Assembly (NCBI GenBank): GCA_963514095.1
Contig: OY741267.1
Coordinates: forward strand, 30,152,856-30,216,855
Direction: 5' to 3'
DNA: 64,000 nt
Source of the DNA: Eutrigla gurnardus
Lineage: Eukaryota; Chordata; Actinopteri; Perciformes; Triglidae
Shown here: positions 23,576 through 33,575 of the stretch, piece after piece
Layout of the letters: every line of letters starts with the position of its first letter
How positions within the stretch are numbered: position 1 is the stretch's first letter
Notes under the pieces: generated by a model
What the model was told of the DNA's origin: nothing
The model's database searches: none
Seen by the model: only the letters and a program-made list of their open reading frames with translations
Position numbers and translations under genes: made by a program

Positions 23576-24461
23576 GGGAGGACGTCCAAACCGCAGTTGG
23601 GTTAAGTCCACGGGATGGCGGGAATGAAACAGGAAGGCAATGAATGGAACTGGTCCAGTGCTGATGTTGACCTCTGCAATATTTGGTTCCAGATTAAATC
23701 TCACTCTCAGACTTGGAACATCTTTTATATGCTTTGCGGTAGTATGAGACAACAACAAAAAATGAAACCCGAATATTTAATTCTATAGTCTAACGTTAGC
23801 TAAAGGAAACCAATGTCAACATAAAACACCAAGTCAATGTTATTAACTACATCTGGGTTTACCTATAGTCGACACTATAACATACATAACATAATACATT
23901 TTAACACAATTTTTTGTCTTGTTTTTTTTTTTTTCTTTGCCTGGCTAAAACAGACCAAAGAACAAACACTTCAAATAATGTCTGAAATCTCATACAAAAA
24001 CATACATGGTTCATCACGTAGGGACATGATGGTGGGATCTCTAGAATGGAGAGAGAACAGAGAAGACAGATAGTCTGGCTTTATTGGCCTTTGGGTGGCC
24101 AGGGGGGCTTCGCTGTGGGTGAAGGCTTGGTAGATTGGGAGAGGCTAATCAAAATGAACAGTGAAGGCTTGTAAGACGTGTCAAAGTCACTCTCAGATAT
24201 GTCCTGGTGGTGTTTGGGCTGTCTGAGAGGGAGATAAGAAATCTTGTTTGTGAGAGTGCTCAGAATCAACGTATATAAAAAAAATCCACAGTGCACATCA
24301 AATGGGGAGTAAATTGGGCCGAGCCCACACAGAAACACTGCAGGACTGTCAACAGGACTTCCTGTTGCTGTACATGTAAAACTATATACTATATATACTA
24401 TAAATAAAGTTGAGAAATATCAGGCCAACATCCAGCAATTATAGAGTGTCTTTGTTCTTCT
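23576..24461. other. Intergenic sequence, nothing recognised
   Basis: Short anonymous frames only; a T-run near 23920-23935. Confidence 0.5.
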
Positions 24462-24497
24462 CACCAGAATCCAGATGGATCCAGATCCAGTAAGCAG
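24462..24497 (+). mobile_element. Repeat family A, 34-bp fragment A3
   Basis: ACCAGAATCCAGATGGATCC followed by AGATCCAGTAAG is almost identical to 43775-43805. Flanking sequence on both sides is unrelated to family A. Such a short, well-preserved island is unusual for a decayed copy. Confidence 0.6.
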
Positions 24498-24528
24498 ATT
24501 CAAAACCATGGTCCACAAATTCACCATT

Positions 24529-24550
24529 TTTATTATTATTATTATTTATT
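24529..24550. repeat. (ATT)n microsatellite
   Basis: Seven ATT units followed by T-rich sequence. Confidence 0.9.
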
Positions 24551-26142
24551 TTTTATTTTTTTTGCATTAGAACAAATATTAGTTATTTGTTATATTTTTA
24601 TATTCTCTTCGTATTGATTCCAAAAGACATATTTATTCCTGAAATTCATAAAACCTGAATAGATCAAACTTAAATTGTTTCTTTTTGGCCATTAAACATT
24701 TGACCAAACCAATACAAAACCAAGAATATATGTTTATTTGCATTTTGACTTTAAAGCACCTTCCCAGTGTTAATAGTTTATGAGAGTTATTAGTGTGCAT
24801 TTACTACATAGAGAATCAGCTTGGGAATACATTCCCCCTATTTCACTCTTCTTGATTATATTATCTGTTTGAATTCTATGTAACCACATAGACAACACAT
24901 AGACAACCTCTGAACACTGTTAAATGACAGCGAATCTATATTTAGAAACAGATACGCCTAAACTGTCCTACATTGACAGTCATTAGAGATTCTTCCTGCC
25001 CTTTACCAAGACCTGCTTCCTCCATGCTGCCCTAATAAACCTCCACAAAACAACACATCTGGATCATTTAAAAAAACGCCTTCAGGAGCAACATGAGGCC
25101 CGACAGCTGAAGTCCACCCTGCTGGACGAATTACCCTTCCTATCTCTTTCACAGTCGGGGCTTCTATTGGTTGGACTATTGCCCCGATGGGGGGTCATGT
25201 CTCGAGGTACACCTATCTTTATCTGTATACAGTGAATACGAATCCAACTCCCACTTACTGCCTTTCAGAATGCCACTTTTCTTCCTCAGCCTTGGCAAAG
25301 TTTTACACATCTTTATAAATTATATACATTGATTTTGTTTGTTTTAAATGTTCTGCTTTGCAAAAAGTTTCATTTGCTTTAAATGAATGCCCCGTTTCTC
25401 ATAGCCTTCCTTCCTGCCCTCTCAGTTGCATTTGGTTCAGATTTTACAAGGCGTTGGACCCTTAATATTCTAAATACCCAACGCTTGTGAAAGGCTATTT
25501 CCAGCGCCACGGGGCATTTAAATCACCGGAAATGACCTGACTGAATTTAATTTTCTCCAGTCTCACTGACTGACAATGTTATCTGTGCAAAACCATGCAT
25601 GAGTTTGGCCTTTTTGTCTTTGCAAAATTAAAAATGCAGGAGTCGTTTCCATCACATAACCTGAGGGGGGACAGCAACAGGTTCTCTGGAAACAAGGACT
25701 CAACTTAACATGGAAGCTAGCTTTAAGGGTCAACACCGGCTACTCAGCAACGAGGGGGATATAGCAGAGAGAACTTTTATTGGAAAAACTTAAACTAGAG
25801 ATTCTAAAGAATTGGAGGCATTCATTCTTTTTTTTCTCAATTTTTGTAAATGTATTGCAGACTCTTCCTTGTAGTCCTTGGAAAATGTGCATTTCTACAG
25901 CACTCAAGCCATCCAGTACATAGTCAAATCATACTTTAAAACAATTTTTTTGTTGTTGTTGTCTAGCTGCTGCTCAGGGCAGATGCCCCTTGAATCCAAA
26001 AATCTCTGTTAGTACTAAAGAGTAAGAATAAATCATTTTGGGGGTTTTTTTCATTCACTTGCCGCTCCTGATTGAAACGGATTCACTGCTGTGGAAATGT
26101 AAAATATTATATATTCAAAGATCAAGTTTTAGGGCTGAGGGA
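24551..26142. other. Intergenic sequence 5' of the Penelope-like relic
   Basis: No confident coding similarity. The last 100-200 bases (from about 26040) may be decayed RT sequence continuous with the relic, but the motifs are not readable. Confidence 0.4.
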
Positions 26143-26560
26143 TACATTGATGAACTTAAATTCGTTTTCTCGGGTGCTGAACAAGAACTTGTATCATTTC
26201 ATGGATATTTGAATACAACAGATTGATTTTTTTGGCCTCAACATAATGAAGCACAATGATGAACACCTCCCTGCTACCATTCCTCACAAGCAAAAACTGA
26301 CAGAAACGCATTCAGAGCAGATGGCTTTCATCCCCAACATCTCAAAAGAACATCCCGTATGGACAAATTCAACATCTTAAGAGGATCCGTGATCAAGAGC
26401 TGCACTTTGAAGCTACGGCAAAAGAAATGCAAACACGGTTTCTAAATAGAGGCTACGAAACCAATTCTTTTAATGAGGTCTATAAAGCTAAGAGACTGAG
26501 ACGACTGAATCCTACGTGGAAAAAACCCAAAAAGGAACCAGGTAAGAGAGTCACATGAGT
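26143..26560 (+). mobile_element. Penelope-like retroelement relic, C-terminal half of the RT region
   Basis: In three reading-frame pieces the translation gives YIDELKFVF, ELVSFHGYLN; then KTDRNAFRADGFHPQHLKR; then, after a one-base deletion at about 26350, NIPYGQIQHLKRIRDQ and MQTRFLNRGYETNSFN. The order YIDD-like box, EL..F...LN, KPTDRN, FHPxHLKR, IPYGQ..RL(K/R)RI, RF..RGY is that of Penelope-like RTs just before their GIY-YIG endonuclease. The active-site box reads YIDE here rather than YIDD. Stops and the frameshift make it non-functional. No GIY-YIG domain follows; the next clear element-like signal is the hammerhead-like motif at 26730. Family assignment rests on remembered motif order. 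Confidence 0.65.
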
Positions 26561-26729
26561 TAACGCCAGCTTTTCCCAAACTTAACCGAAGGGGTTTTGT
26601 CGTCTTAACCTAACCTGTGAGCACGGAAGTTTAGTTTGAGACTTGCTTACCTTAAATATATTGATGCCTTATTTGCTTTTAATTATGCACGCCAGCTTCG
26701 CTGTATCCACGAGCTGTTTTTACATACAT

Positions 26730-26763
26730 GCCCTGAAGAAGACTGTGAGGTGAACGCGTAGGC
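26730..26763 (+). ncRNA. Degenerate hammerhead-ribozyme-like motif
   Basis: GCC (26730-26732), CTGAAGA (26733-26739, fits the CUGANGA core), a weak stem-II region 26740-26751, GAA (26752-26754), CGCGTA (26755-26760), then GGC (26761-26763) pairing with the first GCC as helix I. Helix III would be only one or two pairs, as in the minimal hammerheads reported in Penelope-like elements. One A of the canonical GAAA is missing and stem II is poor, so cleavage activity is doubtful. Its place about 170 bases 3' of the Penelope-like RT relic supports the reading. Confidence 0.45.
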
Positions 26764-27808
26764 GCTAAGCCCATTTATTAAATTTTGGAAAAACTGCCTT
26801 GGTATATATGTGTATATATTGAGGGGGTTATGAATTATTGATCACAAAGTACAAGTCTAACCTTTTTCTTTGTCTGCTCTCATTACCATGTGAGCCGTTG
26901 GTAATTCCACCCCCACTGTTTTTTAACATGGATGTTTTTTAATTTGCCGGACTGGTCAAGTCGGCTTCCGAGTCAACAGCAGTTAACTTCTGTAGTGGCA
27001 GCCTGCAGTCATGTAATGTGAGGTCAAAGATTATGCACTCAAGGACCATTAAACTGAAGGGACCTCTTTGTATGTTGCCATTAAACAAAAAAACATGCCC
27101 CAGATATCTTAATATTACTTTTCTGTTATTACTATGCTGTTGAAATCCATTTATAATCCATGAACGGGCCTAAAATTGGTGAAATATGACACTGATGAAG
27201 CAATGGGCCTCAGGAAAGAACATTTTCACATTCTTAACTTGACTTTTTTCATACTGTGGGCTCATCAGATTCAGCAAATTAGCATAATTACTGCCCCAAC
27301 TATGCCATATAAGGCTATGTGTTCTGCCCCATATGTCATATATTGAATTAGTGCTATCATGAACAGCAGATTTAAGGAACAGGAACAAATAACAAATGCT
27401 GTTAACATCGTGTCACCAAAGGGTTGTATTGTTACTGAAATAAAAAAGAAACGGTTCCATAATAATAAAAAACATCATTTAAGATGTTCATATTGATATT
27501 GTGGTCTTGTACAATGGCAGCAATAGCAATTAAATGAATGCTATTGTTTGGCTATGTACATATACCATAATCTTTAAATGGTAAAAAGACAATTTCCATT
27601 ATCTTATAAAGACAAACCGTTATCTTAAAAAGTTAAATAACCATTATCTTAGCCCATAACTCATACAGGCGTATGAAGCCAACGTAACTATGAAGTTTAA
27701 TCTATATCGAGTTTGTCTGGAACTTTTAAAAATGTTGTTTGTATCAAAGATACAAACGCATACATTGTTGGTTCTTGCATGAGGTCCAATTTCTCTCGCT
27801 AACACAAT
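26764..27808. other. AT-rich intergenic sequence
   Basis: No recognised element. The first part may belong to the 3' terminal region of the Penelope-like relic. Confidence 0.45.
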
Positions 27809-27845
27809 TTTCTTTTACCTTGAAGCAAGTAGGTAGAAGCGGTTC

Positions 27846-28268
27846 CAACAAGCCCTCCAACTCATACGACCACAGTTGTCGTTGGTCCATGCACTCGAAT
27901 ACGACCTCTGGGAGCGTATTGCGGAGATTCTTCCGCAACGATAGTAGTGGTTAAGGTTAGGGTTAGGTCGACGTGTGGAGGCGGTCTCTGCCGATGATGC
28001 ACGCGCGGGGGGGGGGTTAGGTTTAGGTCGACGTGTGGGGGGGGTCTCTGCCAATGATTGACGGGGGGCGCGCGGGGGCGCGCGGGGGGGGGTAGTGCGG
28101 GGGGCGCGCGGGGGGGGGGTGGGGGGAAGATGTCGTGGAATCGGGGTAGGTTTAGGTCGACGTGTGGGGGGGGGCTAGAGGGCGCGCTATTTTGAAACGT
28201 AACATATGGTCGTAATTCGGTGCTTGACACACGACCTATGTGGTCGTTTTCTCGAGGAGGACAGTCTG
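27846..28268. mobile_element. hAT-like non-autonomous DNA element, 423 bp
   Basis: Perfect 8-bp target duplication AGCGGTTC at 27838-27845 and 28269-28276. The left terminus CAACAAGCCCTCC and the reverse complement of the right terminus CAGACTGTCCTCC are imperfect inverted repeats; 5'-CA...TG-3' ends and 8-bp duplications are typical of hAT. Subterminal ACGACC/GGTCGT motifs occur at 27866, 27901, 28207, 28231 and 28242. Pairs of them form small hairpins (27866-27882 and 28231-28247), as expected of transposase-binding subterminal repeats. No transposase frame is present. The empty site at 1-88 confirms the boundaries. Other 8-bp-TSD superfamilies are not excluded. Confidence 0.85.
27963..28180 (+). 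repeat. Internal G-rich tandem units of the hAT-like element
   Basis: TTAGGTCGACGTGTGG recurs at 27963, 28023 (exactly 60 bases later) and 28152. Between the copies lie runs of 8-10 G and GGGGGCGCGC blocks. In reverse the unit reads PPPHVDLNL three times, which explains the proline-rich frames here. The plus strand is strongly G-biased and could form quadruplexes. Run lengths may be poorly resolved in the assembly. Confidence 0.85.
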
Positions 28269-28326
28269 AGCGGTTCTGTATTTTGATTTTAGCCATGAAC
28301 ATTATTATTTTCAAAACATTCTCCAG

Positions 28327-29205
28327 GCAATAGAATATTTATCTGGTGGATGGTGGTGTATCTAATAAACAATTCGCAACTTTAACACAACAGGACAAAA
28401 CATGGAAGTCCTGAGAGGCAAGGTGAGTTTATTTTTTCCTGTTGAGAACAACAAATGTTTATCTCTTACATACAAGTTCTCATACAAGATAACATGTTTT
28501 AGCCTGAACTAAATGAATAAAAAACCTTTTTTCTTTTATTCTTTTAGTCTTTTATTTGGCAAACCAAAAATCCATTATATTTTGCACTCCTACTGCATGC
28601 ACTCCCTTTCTCCCACTGATTTTAGCCAGCCATAATGCTGCATTGCCACGTGTTTCAGATCCACTATAAAAAATGCCAGATGAAGAAAGGTTGTAGAGTA
28701 GATTAATTTTATTGTAATTAATATTTGGAACATTTGTCTCAATCCTTGTTAAATTGTTACACATAACTATGTTTTGAGGACAAAGGATTTGATCATCTGA
28801 TGATGTCAGTCTGCATAATAGCCATCCACACCTTAACACACACACACACACACTCACATTGTTTGTTATTTATGTGGTCTTTCTTCATTACAGATGAAGA
28901 CACGTGTCACATGATCCGCCCCCAGATTCATAACAATCCCCCTCTCCACTTTGCTCCAATCAGAGCAGAAAATTGCAGTAAAAGGAAATTCAAATGATTA
29001 ACCATGCCAGCATCAGTCACCGCAGCAATCAGGAATGTGTGATCCAAGTGATTGAAATAGAAATTCATCAAGCAAAAATCAAAGAAAAAGAAAAACGGTT
29101 TGCGCTTGTCCTCCTGCATATGACGTTGAGCTGTCAGTAAGGAGGTTTAGGAAGGAAGAGGATAAAGGGAAGTCTAAGCTTATTAAAACACGACGGTGTT
29201 GAATA
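28327..29205. other. Intergenic sequence with a short AC run
   Basis: (AC)9 at 28835-28853. Nothing else is recognised. Confidence 0.5.
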
Positions 29206-29660
29206 GCCAGATTATAAAAACTCCTCCCTAATTTTACAAGCGGAGCAGAAACAGTGCCGTCAGTGTGGACCAGATATGCCGCAAACCGTGGTTTTTAAGC
29301 TTCTATCACCATTCAGCCGGCAACTTTTCCCATTTCCATTATCTTTTTTTCGCACCGGTTCGGAGGGAGAGGAAAACTCTTAAGGCATCGCACTCGCCCG
29401 GCGTCTGCTTTCTGTCTCAACATCTAAATCTGACGTTTCAGCAGCAGTCGGCGCTTCGGTTAGCTCCGTCTATAACTGCAGGCGGAGATGAGAGAAGCCG
29501 GGACAAATAATTGCTCCAAACTTTGCTTTCAATTTGGAAAAAAGTCAGAGTGAAAGACAGGAGAAGCTGCAGCATCGGGCTCTTCCACGGCACCATCCGT
29601 CATGGCTACTATGTGTCCTTTAAATAAAATCCCTCTTGCACTGGCAAGTGAACTCCCCTC
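29206..29660 (+). promoter_or_regulatory. Weak promoter-like stretch
   Basis: GATTATAAAAACTCC at about 29211 resembles a TATA box and is followed by GC-richer, repeat-free sequence with no long frame. A 42-codon frame opens at the ATG near 29602. No splice-donor pattern, CpG clustering or known first exon is recognised. This is a suggestion only. Confidence 0.2.
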
Positions 29661-30448
29661 ACTTTTAAACCTAATGCCATGCACTTGTACTTCGTTACAC
29701 GGGGTGTGCTATTTCAGGAAAAGTTGCTGATTGTGCATGAGGATTGTAAAATATCTTGTTTTATGGCGCCCACGGGATTTTTGATGTTGTTTTTCTGCTC
29801 CGGCATGTTTTTCTGTGCGTTTCTGTTGACTCCCGGTATTTCCTTTGAGTCGTTACATCACATACGTTTGGCAGAGGCTTTTTGTCCACAAAGCCCCGCA
29901 AACAACAGATCTGAGGTGATTTAAGGGTTTGCATGACACAATGCCTTGATGTTACCATCTGCATCTGTGTGAATTTAGTTAAAAGAGGCTCCTAGGGGGT
30001 GGGGAAACAACCTTTGGCTCAAACTGTCTGTATATTCTGACAGTATAGTACATTGTAACAATTCCCCCTACATAAAATCAAAGGGGAAAGGTGCACCCAC
30101 TAAATGTAAGGTAACGGGCTGATCTAAAACCTGGCATGACTGTCTAAAATGGCTGAAATATATCCGCTCGCTCTCTGTTTAGACACAGCTGAGGGAACCC
30201 TGGAACAAACACGTAATATTAAAAATACACAAGGACAAACACTGGCGACACTTGTAGTATTAAAAAAGGTGGCTAAGGGACGTACATTTAATAAAGCCTT
30301 GAAGTAACGTGATTCGACGAGAAGCAGATAGCGAGGATATGAGCTGAAGCGCAGGAAATCTGTGCAAACAACAATATATTTGTGAGTTCCAAGCATTCGG
30401 TTCAAGCAGAAGCAGAGCAAATCCAATGTAAAGCAAAATGCATTACAC
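29661..30448. other. Intergenic sequence, nothing recognised
   Basis: Frames on both strands (29679-29924, 29761-29964, 30124-30504) have no domains. Confidence 0.5.
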
Positions 30449-30610
30449 CAGACGTGTTCAATCTTATCCAAGACGTTAGTCCAGCACTCAGACACCTGGT
30501 TCAACTCATTAACTAACCATGGTCTTCAATCAAGTGTTGGATCAGGTGCTGGGCTAAAACAAAAACCTGCACCCACACCGGCTCTTCTTGGATAAGATTG
30601 GACACCCCTG
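30449..30610. mobile_element. hAT-type foldback MITE, 162 bp
   Basis: 25-bp terminal inverted repeats at 30449-30473 and 30586-30610 match at 22 of 25 positions. The right end in reverse starts CAGGGGTGTCCAATC. Flanking octamers CATTACAC (30441-30448) and CATTTCAG (30611-30618) match at 6 of 8, a decayed 8-bp target duplication. The interior is partly self-complementary (a CCAGCAC arm on each side). From memory, near-identical elements are very abundant in fish. No coding capacity. Confidence 0.85.
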
Positions 30611-31784
30611 CATTTCAGAGTCTGAATGTTGTGCTTTTAAATTATAAGTCCACACTCTTGAATAAAAAAACAACAACCATGTGATCTGGCCAAACAAGAA
30701 GCATGTAGGCGGGTCAGCATAAATGGAAGTGTATCTATTACATCTGGACTTTATTTGGATGAAAGATACTTGTAAATTGGACCATATAGAAGCCAAACAT
30801 CTGGGACTTCAATGATTGTGTCTACTGTATGTACACGAGAGCCTGTGTGCCCCTAATTTGCACGTATGTACACATGACTGCGAAAAGCACAAATGTAGTG
30901 TTTCATTGAAGGTTTTATGTTCAGTGTGTATATATTACAGTCATTTCAAACCAAAAACCTGATGTGGATCTTGGTTCTTATGTGCACATCTTCTGAGTTT
31001 TAGCAGCAGGTTGTGTCTTTTTATATTGTCTATCACGATCAACAAATCCCATGAGAAACACTGCTATAGCATTGAGATTATCCCACTAACAAGTATTGTC
31101 ACAGGCAGATATTGCATACACTAAGCCTGTTTCATAATGACATAAAAAAGGAAGCTGCTGTACCGGGCGACAGATTCCTTCACTACAATGAACCATGTTG
31201 TTTATTCCTCTCAGCTGTCAAACCAGCTCAACTAACTAGATAAAAAAATACTGTTACAGAGAGGTTGTGAAATAATGTGGCTCCGCTCTTTGTAATGAAG
31301 GAATGTGTCAGCCAATGCAACAGCAGATTGCTCTTGGAGGTATTTGTAATTGTTTTGGGGGACAGCAGTTTACTTCTATGGCATGAAAAGATACGCTTTA
31401 CTAAGGTTGCCTGTCTACATCATATTCATTAGAAATTGTAATTGGATCTACTGGTCGCAAAAAGTAAAGTGAACAGCAGTGTGTAACCTTGTGAACAGAA
31501 CATATTGGATGTATTCTGCAAGGCTAAGCACCTATACAGAATGTATAACAACCTTGAGAAGGCATACTAACTTCATTGGAATGCATGTTATGCAACACTT
31601 TATATTATAGGCTACAGTAAGCTATCATCCAGTAAGCTACAGATTTTCTTTCCTTAAATACTTTTTGTATTGCATGTTTTGATCTCCCTTGGTTTGGTTA
31701 TTTCAGTGGTTTTAAATGCTCTTCCTTTAGTTTAATTGTCATTAAGGGGAATTGACACGTCTTTTTTCAGTGTTTGGTCTCGGT
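30611..31784. other. Intergenic sequence, nothing recognised
   Basis: Repeat-free, AT-rich, only short frames. Confidence 0.5.
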
Positions 31785-32015
31785 TTCCAGGAGGTGGCAA
31801 CATCCGGTTCTGAAAAGTGAAGCCAAGGCCAAAATGCCTTAAACTTGCATTCTCTCTGCTGGCCATCAGGCGGCGACTCATTATTAGTTGTAAAAAGAAG
31901 CTGCATGAACGTCGATGAGAAAATGATTCTACTTCTCTCTTGATTTATTATCTCAGTAAACACTGTAAACATGGTCTATGGTCTAAATCTCTAGTTTCAA
32001 GTCTTCTTGAAACAC
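31785..32015 (+). mobile_element. Repeat family A, copy A4 (5' half)
   Basis: Contains GGTTCTGAAAAGTGAAGCC, GCCTTAAACTTGCATTCTCT, CTGCTGGCCATCAGG, GGCGACTC, a CTCTTGATTTATTA block and CTAGTTTCAAGTCTTCTT in the same order as 56765-56950. It ends where A7 continues into the AATCCAGCATGATG part. Confidence 0.75.
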
Positions 32016-32084
32016 AGCATTATAAAAGTGATACTTAATAAAAACCTTTCCCCCATTTTCATGCTTGACATGACTCGGTTGGTC

Positions 32085-32185
32085 CGCCACTTTGGTTGAA
32101 ACTGAATTATCTCAGAAACTATTGAATCGATTGCCATTATCATTGGATATAAATTGGATGTCCAAAAATATCCTTTGACCAAAGG
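32085..32185 (+). mobile_element. Repeat family F fragment
   Basis: AACTGAATTATCTCAGAAAC, TATTGAATCGATTGCC resembles, from memory, the ATCTCAACAACTATTGGATGG module of a common fish repeat. The larger family F copy at 41741-42070 has the related CAACAACAATTGGATGGATT. Confidence 0.4.
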
Positions 32186-32221
32186 ACTCCAAATTAGAAC
32201 TTGTAATCATTACCCCCTTTG

Positions 32222-32795
32222 GCCCCGGCATTAGCAGCATTCATAATGTCTCCTCTAGTGTAACTGCCTTTTCTAACAATGTGCCTAAGAGGCCCATAAC
32301 CTCGGCGTCATTTTTGAATCAGAATTATCATTCGATGCTCGTGTGAGTAAAGTGGTACAGTCCTGCTTTGCCCAAGTAAGACAGCTTACTAAGATGAGGT
32401 CATCCCTTTCTTTTGCAGACTTAGAAAAGGTCATATGCTTTTATCTCATCTAGACACGTTTATTGCAACGCACTTTATTCTGATATTACCAACAAAACAT
32501 CCAAAGTCTGCAGTTGATACAGAAGGTTGCTGGCCTGCTTTTAACATGTACAAAGAGAAGCAATCACATCACACCAATCCTTACTGCCCTTCACTGGTTA
32601 CCTGTGAGTTTTAGAATCAATAAACCCTTCAATGGTCGGCCTCCTCGTCTATATCTGTGATTTTCTAAGTTCCTATGAGTATGATCACTGCTTGAGATCC
32701 TCTAAAAGGACCCTATCAATGGTCCCAAATTGTCATTAAACGTGATCAGGCTTTTGCTGTCCAGGCCCCTTGGCTGTGGAACTCTCTTAGTTAAC
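32222..32795 (+). mobile_element. L2/Rex-type LINE relic, C-terminal RT region
   Basis: Readable pieces: NLGVIFESELSFDARVSKVV (from about 32298), RSSLSFADLEKVI, then in a second frame YCNALYSDITNKTSK, then LQLIQKVAGLLLT, HITPILTALHWLPVSFRIN, and near the end DQAFAVQAPWLWNSL. This is the characteristic order NLGV.FDS.LSF, LR.SLS..D.EK.., DYCNALL, QLVQNAAARLLT, HITP.L..LHWLPV..RI, APKLWNSLP of L2/CR1-group elements. Several stops and at least two frameshifts show it is dead, and the N-terminal part is missing. Confidence 0.85.
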
Positions 32796-33309
32796 ATAAC
32801 ACTTATAAGCTGAAGTGGTGAATAGGGTTAATGTTACACCTGCTTAACATGCAGACATCTATTTTATAATGGTGGGGAAATTATTTTTTGACCATAGGGG
32901 GAAAATGCCCACTGCAGTAGCACATGTGGCCACCAGATGAATATGGAAGCAAGGCTGAGCAGTGGCTGCATATCTAGTTCTTATTATACATCTATGAGCC
33001 ATCCATGTGCCTTTGTGACATATGGTGCTGCCAGCTGCCCCTTTGAACCCAGACATCTGTGGTGGTGGATATCTGCCATGTCTGTGTCCCAGCCGGTGGA
33101 ATGGCATTCATGACGTGGGGGACAGCAGACAGTGTGACACACCGTAACCAATCTTAAACAGCATACTGTATGAGAGTTTCAGCTCTGTCAAATGTAAACG
33201 CTCTGAGAATTATTTTATGACTCCACTGGAGGTAAAGGATGGTAAATAATCTTTAGTCGTTGATATGAACCTAGAACAGGTGTGCATGTGTATGCAATCT
33301 TATTTTGCA
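32796..33309. other. Intergenic sequence, nothing recognised
   Basis: May include the 3' untranslated part of the LINE relic, but no tail is seen. Confidence 0.45.
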
Positions 33310-33352
33310 TGTGTGTATGTGTGTGTGTGTGTGTGTGTCTGTCTGTCTGTCT
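33310..33352. repeat. (GT)n-(CTGT)n compound microsatellite
   Basis: GT units change into CTGT units. The array borders the interspersed repeat that follows. Confidence 0.9.
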
Positions 33353-33575
33353 ATCTTTGTGGGGACCAGATTCAGACATGCAGAGTGAGGACATTTTTGA
33401 ATATGAGGACATTCTGACGGGACCTCACTTCTTCAAAGGCCTGAGTTTCGGCGTGGTTTTAAAGGTCACATTAGAATTAGACTTAGATTTAGTTTAGGTT
33501 TAGGGAAGTTAGGTGAAGGGCAAATGAATGCATTATGTCAATACGGGTCCTTGCAAAGATAGGTAGTGTGTGTGT
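33353..33575 (+). mobile_element. GT-flanked fish interspersed repeat
   Basis: Begins CTTTGTGGGGACCAGATTCA and includes GAGGACATT twice, a TTTAGTTTAGGTTTAGGGAA block, AATGCATTATGTCAATACGG and GTCCTTGC. It then runs into a second GT stretch. From memory this arrangement, GTGGGGACC to GTCCT between GT arrays with a TTAGG-rich middle, is common in fish. Confidence 0.55.

Larger units (their letters stand above)
27809..28326 (-). repeat. Exon-like repeat interrupted by a transposon
   Basis: Flanks 27809-27845 and 28277-28326 together form the reverse complement of 1-88, with two substitutions seen by eye in the open part (Q to K and R to L codons). The interruption is the 8-bp-TSD element 27846-28268. 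The minus-strand 150-codon frame running through the junction (27862-28314) is a chimera of this repeat and the insertion. Confidence 0.8.

Noticed and set aside
27862..28314. 150-codon minus-strand frame with three PPPHVDLNL repeats
   Set aside because: It is read through the G-rich tandem units of the hAT-like element and across its insertion junction, so it is a chimera, not a gene.
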